NCBI GenBank assembly: GCA_949987565.1
Contig: OX465115.1
Location: 3,878,004-3,942,003 of the forward strand
Source: Luidia sarsii
Taxonomy: Eukaryota; Echinodermata; Asteroidea; Paxillosida; Luidiidae
Length of the DNA stretch: 64,000 nucleotides
Direction of reading: 5' to 3'
The notes below the pieces were generated by a model that saw only the letters and a program-made list of their open reading frames with translations, was not told the origin of the DNA and did no database searches. The translations under genes and the position numbers were made by a program. This document shows, piece by piece, positions 55,791 to 64,000 of the stretch. The stretch's first letter is position 1, and each line of letters opens with the position of its first letter.

Positions 55791-57490
55791 GGATTCAGGG
55801 AGGTTAGGGCTTTAGAAATGTTGTGTTCTTTCTTACTACTACTAGGGTGTAGTGTACATACATGTACATACAGTACTTCATGCTCAATTCAAGGCCATTT
55901 ATAAGTACTGTACGTACAAACTAAACTACAGTATGCAGTCAATGCAAAGTTGGTTGATTGAAATTGCTGGTTGCACCGTCAAAATTGGATCGGGAAAGAC
56001 ACTTTTCCAAAAAATACAATGTACTTTAGGGTCGCACAGTCAAAGTACATGTACATGTACATGTAGGGTTGGCTAGGAAACTGGCAGTATCTTTTTGGGG
56101 GCATGAGCTGCTTCTGCCCTCCGGGCTTTGAGAAGGGTCCTGCTAGAAGTAGAACTTGGTGACATGGACAAAAGCACCGACTCGCCCCTTGGTGACTTGG
56201 GAGTTGGGACTTGAGAGTTGCAGCCCGGACTCAAGACTCAATATTCCGTGACTGGACCGCACGTCAGAAGAAAGGTAACAAACACACCAAAGACACTTGT
56301 TGTTGTCAATGTTGTGTGCAAATGCTGATGCAGTCTTACGTACAGTCTGTGACCCTACAGAAGACAGAGTGAGTGCAACAGGGCGCACACATGTATTTCT
56401 TTATTTCTCTAACAGACGCACCATGCTGGTGTCTAGTGTCTACCACTATTGACTACCACCAGTCATGCACCAATTGACTACCGGTACACAACAACATGTA
56501 CTGACCACACAAGGACACACCTACCTGAATCTGTATCCTTGTGAAGACATTGCTTTGTTATCATGCACTATACAACCGCATGAGAAACTATGTTTTAAAA
56601 ATGCTCCCATTTCAACCACATTCACTTTCCTGGGTAGAAATTTGGACCGTACATGTACATGTATGTCCCTTTTAAATTACACTATTTGCGACGGATTCTT
56701 ACACATCACAAATTTCCCGTTTTTGAGTTATTTCCAAATATCAGTTTCGTGAAAACCTTGTGAAGACCTGTACACCTTTACAATTTCCCACACATACATG
56801 TACTGTACCGGTACATGATATACAGTATGGCAGTACACACTGCTTGCACCTCACCAGGAGAGGGCAGGGGATGGAGCAGGATTCACGCTTCAGCAGGCAG
56901 ACACACCACTTTAGTTCCAGGCTCTTTCATGTTGCTAGGGACTCTTTCTACCCATTGGTACGATCCAGGCATACAAATTGTGCACAGCTCTCCCCTGCAC
57001 AGCATGGTGGAGAAAACCCTGTGTTCATGTCTTCTGTACTGGGACTGCTCTGTGCTTTCTGTTATGACGGCAGTTGGCAGTGTGTTTACAGTACATGTAC
57101 AGTATTGTGAACTTACATTACAGTATGTAAGGGGGCAAAAAGAAGTTTGCTTCAGTAGTTGCTGACAGAACATGTTGCATACGGTATGTACAGTACAGTG
57201 TACAATATGCGTACTGTAGGGCCTACATACATGTACATGTACACTGTATATTGGACTCCCAGTCCCCCCCTCACACATGTAGTGACCTCCAAGGTTAGCA
57301 GGTCGCAACAATTAAATTACAGCAGCTTAGCCTTACACTTGTTACAGGGCTTCCAATCTTTGAGGGTGGGAGTGGGGATTTCTGTATCCCCCTTTTTCCC
57401 AAGTTTTACAGTTGAATATATACACGTACCGTTCATATGTCAAGTGCAAATTTTAAACCTTGCACAATGTTTAAGAATGTTGAGCATGGA
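55791..57490. other. Intergenic, TACATGTA-rich, no gene seen
   Basis: Short GTACATGTACATG runs recur (55858, 56046, 56650, 57228). A degenerate hairpin-family motif (TTGAGAAGGGTCCTGCTAG) is at about 56128. Open frames have no domain. Confidence 0.5.
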
Positions 57491-57494
57491 CTGG

Positions 57495-57835
57495 CCGACT
57501 ACCTCAGCCCTAGCTAACCCTAACCCTTACCGGAACCTGAACACTAGCATTAGCCCTAACCCTTACCCTCACCCCAATCCTAAACCACAATTCCAAACCC
57601 AATCCCCAAACCTCAACTCTGACCCTAACCCGGAGTCAGTGAGTGAACCTTACCCTAAAACTGTTACTGTCTGGACTATCCCAACCCTACATGTACAAAT
57701 GTAACCCTCGCCCTCACCCTTATTCAACCATGACCCCTTAGCACCTACATGTACCTTAGCCCAGCCTAACCTAACCCAAAGACTAAACCTTACCAAACCC
57801 AAACCCCAACCGTAACCCAAATTCTAGTTCAAATT
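57495..57835 (+). repeat. Degenerate telomere-like CCCTAA repeats
   Basis: CCCTAACCCTTACC, GCCCTAACCCTTACCC and AACCCAAACCCC recur irregularly. It fits a decayed interstitial (TTAGGG)n block or a C/A-rich simple repeat. Confidence 0.7.
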
Positions 57836-59669
57836 GTGCTTTCAGTAAACCTTCGGATCACCCAAAGCTAAAATTATGCACCAAACATGTACATATGTAC
57901 AGTGCCGATCTTAAATAAGTCTGTAATTGCTTCCTAATTATTAGGCAGTGCAATTACATGTTTATTTTTGGAGTAACAAAGTATCCTAATTTCCATGGCA
58001 ACAAATCTTCAAAGTGTTCACAAAGCGCATACAATAGAAAAACACAATAGATTTACGTTTCTTTCTTATATTAGTACAAAAGATTAGAATGCAGAATTGA
58101 GAAATAACTTGAAATTTGTTGAAAAAAGTTGTTTGAAAGTGCTATATTCCCAAGTGAAATTTCAACCAAAATTGTCAACCAGACGATTTACATTTTATAA
58201 GTCAGCAGTTTGCAAATGTGTTTTTATCTTTTTCTTTCTTGCTTGCTTTAACATTACAGGGGAAGCTATGGCAGTTTCAGCATCCATGGATTGCAGAAGC
58301 AGCGCCCTCTATGGGTGGTGCACCACATTAATCATGCAACCAAGTGATATCCTATCCACTACATGTACATGTACATGTACATTACATGTACATGTAAGTA
58401 CATGTACATGTACTTATGTTCTCAATCTGTGCGCAAGCATGTTATGTACAAGCACAGGCCGCTTCGGCACAGGCTCGGGCTCAGGCTTCGGCCCTTTCCG
58501 TGAATCCGTGGATCAGGCTCGGACTCGGGCTTAGATACAGCTTGTGGTTTATTGCCGACTTTGTAGTGTTTGCTGCCTTGTTAAAAGTACAGTATTCACC
58601 AAGAAACTGGGGCCAAACGCTTGTTTCTACATGTACATGTACAGGGGCCTGTGACTAATGTCGGTATGGTATACCTACATGTACATGTAGGAGAAATATC
58701 ATGACCGAAGCCTAAGCCCAAGCCTTCATTTCGTAAACGGCCATAATGTTATATTATTTTAGTTGGCAAGTCGTTCGCAACATTATTGTGTGACATTTTG
58801 TCTGTTGCCCAATGACTCATTGACCATTTCCTGTGTTTCCAAAGTAGGTATTTGTTTTAAAGCTTGAAGTTGAACTTGCTTCAGAGCCAACAGAGATCTA
58901 TCCGAACTCTGTACTGGGGGACAAAAACAAAACAAAAAAAAGGCCCTCCTAGGATCAAAACACATAAGGCCCCAAGACCAATCCAAGAGCAAGAAAGTTA
59001 CGGGCCGGATAGTGGTACACAGATTTGACTCAGTGGGGAAATGCTCGCAGACAGAGTGAAAACTGGCGCAGGGACTGTCACACACTGAGTGAACTCTGGT
59101 GAACGCCGGCCACCGCTGAGTCGATGTGACTCCCTCTAGAGCCTTGTAGCAACAGTGCAAGGAATCCCACTTAACCCTGCTCGCTCCCGTACCACGTCAG
59201 CGAGATCATTTATCACACATCAACCCTGACTGCTGTGTGCATAGCATACTGGATGCTCAGATGGCTGCATGTACACGTGCGCAGCTACATGTACTGTACA
59301 TGTACCAGTAACCAGGTCATAATACCTGCTCTGCCCTAATCATCATAAACGGCGCACGGCTGTGACTCTAGACTTCTTAACAACTGACCAGCTGGGCCAC
59401 CAAATGTGTAAATTCAAATGGTCCGCATTTTGAAGTGGGTTGCAAAGTCTGTCTACCGTCATTCCTCCTTTGTCCCCTTCCTGTCGTCTATATCCTATTG
59501 CCTCTGTCCCTTCTCATTCATTTTTCTATCTTGTCATCCTGCCTTTGGGAAAAGGTCCCGCTAAGACTGAAAGGTCATGCTCTCTGAATGTTACACAGCC
59601 TGATGTCTCGATCCTAGCAGGACAACCTCATGGCCTTAACATTCAGGAAGGGAATGACTAAATCTTCAC
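57836..59669. other. Intergenic, TACATGTA-rich, no gene seen
   Basis: A dense TACATGTACATGTAC cluster is at 58360-58410. GGCTCGGGCTCAGGCTTCGG near 58467 is a short degenerate array. An AGCGCCCTCT motif is at 58301-58310. No coding signal is recognised. Confidence 0.5.
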
Positions 59670-59960
59670 CTCATTATTAATACCTCTTCTCTTTCATCTT
59701 CCCTGTGACTTTCCCCTTTGATCTCCCACCTCTCTCCCGTCCCCTTGATCCTCCGGGCACCCTTTTGCTTGTGTTCCCAAATCTCCCCTCCCTTGGTGTA
59801 CATCTGCATCCCACTCCCTTCCCTTTTGTCCTTCCTCTGTCATGTGTGTCAGGGCTTTCCTTCCCCTGACTGTCTATGTACATGTACATCATGTACATGT
59901 ATGTCCTTGTCATGCCTTTGAGAAATGTCCTGCTAGGATCGAAATGTCAGGCCCTGTAAC
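59670..59960 (-). mobile_element. Longer copy of the GAAACGTC hairpin-family repeat
   Basis: Reverse of 39664-39960: CATCTGCATCCCACTCCCTT, GTGTCAGGGCTTTCCTTCCC and then TTTGAGAAATGTCCTGCTAG with GATCGAAATGTCAGG. Confidence 0.75.
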
Positions 59961-61737
59961 TTTTGAGATTGATGTATTGAGTGTACAGTTGTTTGTATTA
60001 ACTACTGCTAAATGTTATACCGTTGAACATGAAGTCCTTTGCTTTTGTCAATTATTTCTGCCTTTGACTTTGAGAAAGGTCCCACTACAAGTTTACAATC
60101 GAAACATCTTGGGCCCTCTACCGTACATTTTTTAAATGTGCAGTTTGGTCATTAAAATCAGCGAGTCGTTTGAAACGTTTCCGTGGAGTCTTGTCCCGCT
60201 AGGATCAAGGCACAGGGCCATCTCCAAATGCTTCCAGAGTTGAACCTCTGGAAAGTTCTTTTTTTTTTTGCACTGGAGGGAGTACTCGGTATCGTCTTAC
60301 CCTACAGGCCCACAGGCTGAGGAACAAGACCAAGGTCGGGCACACTTGGGACATGATGTCCAGCTCAGCTCTTGCTCTGAAATTCCAGGCATCTGTCACT
60401 CGGGGACGAGCGAAGAGCGGTCTGTCAGTGTGTACAGCACACCCAGTCACCAGACCCAACCTCCGCTTTTTACCTCAGCGCATGGCAGGGGCCCAAATGA
60501 GGTGGGATAGTCCTGTCTGCGACCCACTGCCGACATATTGTAACGCTCGGCGGCGCACCTCTGCCATATCTGAGCAGGAGTCGGGTGGTGTGGAGGGGGG
60601 GGGGTTATGATTTCTCACTGGCATGCCAAAAATGCGGAACTGTTGACCCCTTAGAAAGCTTCCAAGGCCTTCTCATCAAGTTATTGACTTCAGGGGGAAA
60701 AGCAAAAACATTGTGTTCACTAAATGTGTATGTACCTGAAGTACCTAATTGATACATACATAACTAATAATTATGTAAACTATAATACTACAGTACATAC
60801 CTGTACATGTATTGACAATTCTGCTCACTGACTTGTACATGACAAAAAAACAATAATTTCTGACGTTTCAATCCTTGAAGGACCTTTCTCAAAAGCAGAA
60901 ACTTATCTCAACGCGAGTTCAATTTCTTGTTTCCCATTCAGGCCCGTATTAAAACAAATGATTTTTTTGAAAATGTTTACGCCTGAAAAACTGTTGGCCC
61001 CTTTCCTAAAAGGAAGAGAGGGGGCCTACATGTACACATGTACCACCAATTTCAAGAAAAGTTGCGTAAGTTACGCAACGTACTACAAATGTTGCAAGTC
61101 TTGAGCCACAATGGCTCTTTTCAGCAATATTTAGAAAATGTTGCTGACGTTTCAATCTTAGCAGGACCATTTTCCATTAGGTTAGGCTTAAATTAGGTAT
61201 AAAGAAGCATGCATGTATCTGGCCTTGAAAAAGGTGCTCTGTACATGCACTATGTGTACATTGTTCTACAACAGTATGCTCTGTCTGTCTTCATGATGGA
61301 CAAACTGCTTCCATAACGTCGACTCCTTCATTTCCTCCCACAACAGCACAAACTAAAATAGAGATTGATGAATGAGGACAAGACCTGCACGAGTAGTACT
61401 GTACATGTACTTGGAATTGGCCACTGCACACCGCACTAATATCAAGTACCAGTACTTGACCATGAGCACTTGGTCATGGTTGAGGTTGAGTGAGTACTTG
61501 GTCATGAGTATAGGTACTGTATGAGTACCAGCATAACTATAACTGCTTGGACAAATGTACATGTACATATGAGTAGGCCTTCTGTACCATAGAGTAGAGT
61601 ACATACACATGGGTATGGGTACTAGTACTAAGTTTGTATTGTAATGTACATGTACATGTTCAATACTATCATGTACCTGTACATGATACAAGTTACATGT
61701 ACATCACTACCGTGGACACGGTGGTAACAATGTGAAG
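59961..61737. other. Intergenic, TACATGTA-rich, no firm gene
   Basis: Decayed hairpin motifs lie at 60070-60110, 60865-60895 and 61145-61175. A segment at 61440-61560 (GAGTACTTGGTCATGAGTAT, GAGTACCAGCATAACTATAAC) resembles the 52-bp minisatellite unit. G/C-runs at 60595 break frames. Confidence 0.45.
60301..60354 (-). CDS. Possible signal-peptide exon, unassigned
   Basis: On the minus strand ATG at 60354 opens MSQVCPTLVLFLSLWACR, a short hydrophobic leader, and runs into a donor AGG|GTAAGA at 60301/60300 in phase 0. No second exon was identified. An upstream ATG in another frame and an acceptor-like CTACAG on the other strand are alternative readings. It could equally be a 5' UTR exon of the TfR-like gene. 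Confidence 0.15.
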
Positions 61738-61925
61738 GACCAATGTTTACACGCCATCATGTGACTTACATGTACAGTGGGTATTTTTGCATCTCATTTG
61801 GCACGGAGAAGCGATGAAAATGTACAAAGAAGAATGTGGACAATTACTTCTTTGCTCATTTCCACTCCTATTCTGCACCGAAAGAGATGCAAAAATACCC
61901 ACGTGATGGCATGTAAACATTGGTC
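61738..61925. mobile_element. 188-bp MITE with GACCAATGTTTACA ends
   Basis: GACCAATGTTTACACGCCATC at the left and its near-complement at the right (GATGGCATGTAAACATTGGTC) flank inner arms GTGGGTATTTTTGCATCTC and GATGCAAAAATACCCAC. Related to 37777-37961. Confidence 0.85.
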
Positions 61926-64000
61926 ATGCAATTAGTCTATTGTGTAATGTATGTACAATGTAGAGTACATGTACAGGTTTGTGTTTCATGTACAAGTCCA
62001 CGAAGAGACTAATTTGTACAGAAATGACTCAAATCTCTGCATGAGGTATAGCTCGCACACACAACCCCTACAGCGCTTGGCTTGAGTTCAATGTCAAAAG
62101 CACAGTCTCACACATGGGTGCTCACTATATTACTGTATCGCAACGCGATGAAATCAAGCAAGAGGGAGGGGGGTAGGCGCCAAATCAGTCCCATCCTGCT
62201 TGGCTGGGTCGATCGCGATGTCGTCAGTCCGTCTTGACTGTTGGTCACAGGATATGATACAGCAGTCAGCACTGGGTTTCCGCTAGCCCCCCACCCCCCC
62301 CCCCCCCTCCCCCCCAAAAAAATGCCAGCCTTGGCTATACAGCCAAAGTCAATGACACTACCAAGGGTCACAAACTTGCCTACTTTCTAATTACACCAAT
62401 GTCCTCATAAGTCAACTGCAATGCATTTTGGAATTCATTTTTTGTTTTAGCATTTCTAGTAAAACTGTGGTAGGCATATCAGTTTTTTTTTTAAATCCAT
62501 GCCATTTTTTTTTCAAATTGAAAACTTTGAGAAAGGTTGTAAAGAAAATCATTTAAAATTGGAAGGGGGACCAGCCACACCCCCATGGAGGCTGTCCATG
62601 GAGGCTGTCCTTGGTGACATCATAGGGTGACAACTCGGGCCATTACTCTTGTCGGGGGAAGGTTACATGTGTAAATTGTACATTTATGTACATGTACAAT
62701 ACATGTATGTACATGTATACAAACAGTCAGTGCACGTTTTATCAATTGACAAATTTGTTGACATGCCAGATTCGTTGCTGAAGTGAAGATTGCAGTAGTT
62801 GAATAAAGGTGTACATTGTATATATTTGTACAGTATGTATTATACGTCGTTATGTCATACCCCCCGAAGTGACTGGCAGGCCATTCGAAAAAATGATGGT
62901 TTGCAGGAACGCGAATTCGACCACCAAATTCCATGATTTCCCTCTTTATGAAACTCGTAGGTGAGTACACAATGTACATGTAGCACATAGGTAAATGTAG
63001 GTTATTTTTAAAACCCAATCAGATAATCCATCATTTTTCTCTGGGTTTCATTCCCCTTTAATCAGTTTGTACCATTTTGTACCAGTTTTACAAAGTTCTA
63101 CATGTAAAAGACAAATGGAAACGACAACTGCCTGGGGACTGGGGAATTTGAAACAGTTTGTTTTCGTTAAAATTGAAGAGAAAATCTGACTGGACGACTG
63201 GCAAAGGAGCCAGGACCTCTGGATCTCAACTCACTGGCAAGTCTGTCAAATGACCACAGAAGCAACTGAGAGCCAAGAGCCAAAATCTATTCGTCAAAGT
63301 CATGTGCCTATGTACATGTACGTACAAGAGCAAGGGCTGATGCTTATCGGATGATGTCCTGAAGATGATTATCTGTGCATCAACTTGCCCCCACACAGGT
63401 ACAGTTGTTGGCAAGCGTTCAACTCATCACATGACTAGTGGTGCACGATCATTGGCAAGCATCCAACAACGTAATGCAGACAGTGCTTTAGACTATGTAC
63501 ATGTCCTATCTGTGGCCCATAGAGCCTCAACATACTGTACATGTATGTACTGTACATCCACAATATGTCCAAACTGATCTACATTACTAAGCAAATTATC
63601 AGACTCCATGGGATTAGGGGAAACTCTACATACATGAACACTGTACATGACTACACTGTACATGTACACGTATCCGAATTATACGCTACACTAAACGGAA
63701 CATACATGTACATGTATGTACAGTACCAAATAAGTTTCTCAATACAGCAAAACAAAAATCTGTCCCAGGTCCTTCGTAATTGGTGACAGTCGTCTAGCAC
63801 CTCAGCCTTTGGTGACATCCCAGTGTGAGGTCAAGGTTCACGATAGTTGATCTACTTGTTCACTGGTACGCTGCATATCGCTCATTTGTACGCACTACAC
63901 TTGTAACTAGAATTAATAAGGAAAACCAGTGGAGCGAAAAAAAAACATCTCGCAAGTCTACAACTGTAAAAAAAAAAATGAGTCCAACAAACAAAGGAAA
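61926..64000. other. Intergenic, TACATGTA-rich, no gene seen
   Basis: C-run with A tail at 62286-62325. TACATGTACATG clusters occur at 62684-62715, 63311-63330, 63655-63670 and 63703-63722. The last 100 bp are A-rich. No coding exon is recognised. Confidence 0.5.

Noticed and set aside
57159..57704. 181-codon plus-strand frame
   Set aside because: The second half translates the CCCTAA-like repeat (Asn/Pro/Tyr-rich) and the first half is TACATGTA-rich intergenic DNA.

Overview
The window reads as nuclear DNA of a marine invertebrate deuterostome, for example a cephalochordate, echinoderm or hemichordate; the sequence alone does not separate these. The grounds are two spliced genes of animal families with GT-AG introns, tRNA-headed SINEs, many small inverted-repeat elements, LINE 3' fragments and very abundant minisatellites. 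Nothing points to a prokaryote, plasmid or virus.

Two genes are well supported. On the + strand at 20.8-23.4 kb, three in-phase coding exons encode a 182-residue 3CxxC zinc-finger protein of the receptor-transporting protein (RTP) family. On the - strand at 55.1-37.4 kb, sixteen exons, every junction phase-consistent, encode an 816-residue type II membrane glycoprotein of the transferrin receptor / glutamate carboxypeptidase II (M28B) family. Its short cytosolic tail carries a YSRF internalisation-type motif and its zinc peptidase site is broken, as in vertebrate transferrin receptors, so it looks like a full-length invertebrate transferrin-receptor-like pseudopeptidase. A few weaker exon or promoter candidates (30.9-31.1, 32.6-33.4 and 60.3 kb) are marked as such.

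Layout: 1-13 kb is repeat-rich intergenic DNA (a 75-bp tandem array of tRNA 5' halves at 3.2-4.0 kb, a 119-bp array at 7.4-7.8 kb, a roughly 100-bp satellite at 9.76-10.3 kb). A 52-bp minisatellite fills 13.0-14.7 kb and a CT-rich tract fills 15.2-16.4 kb. A perfect 66-bp foldback lies at 17.3-17.5 kb. A CpG-rich stretch at 19.4-19.9 kb and a MITE with its apparent empty-site copy at 20.0-20.5 kb precede the RTP gene. From 23.4 to 37.4 kb is AT-rich intergenic DNA. From 37.4 to 55.1 kb is the transferrin-receptor-like gene, whose introns carry distinct arrays: 14 bp (intron 1), 68 bp (intron 2), 20 bp (intron 4), and a roughly 100-bp satellite (introns 2, 5, 10 and 12). From 55.8 to 64 kb the DNA is strewn with the palindrome TACATGTA and has no gene I can support.

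Both recognised genes act on membrane-protein traffic or uptake: RTPs help receptors reach the surface, and TfR-type proteins cycle between surface and endosome. They are separate loci on opposite strands, and nothing here shows that they work together.
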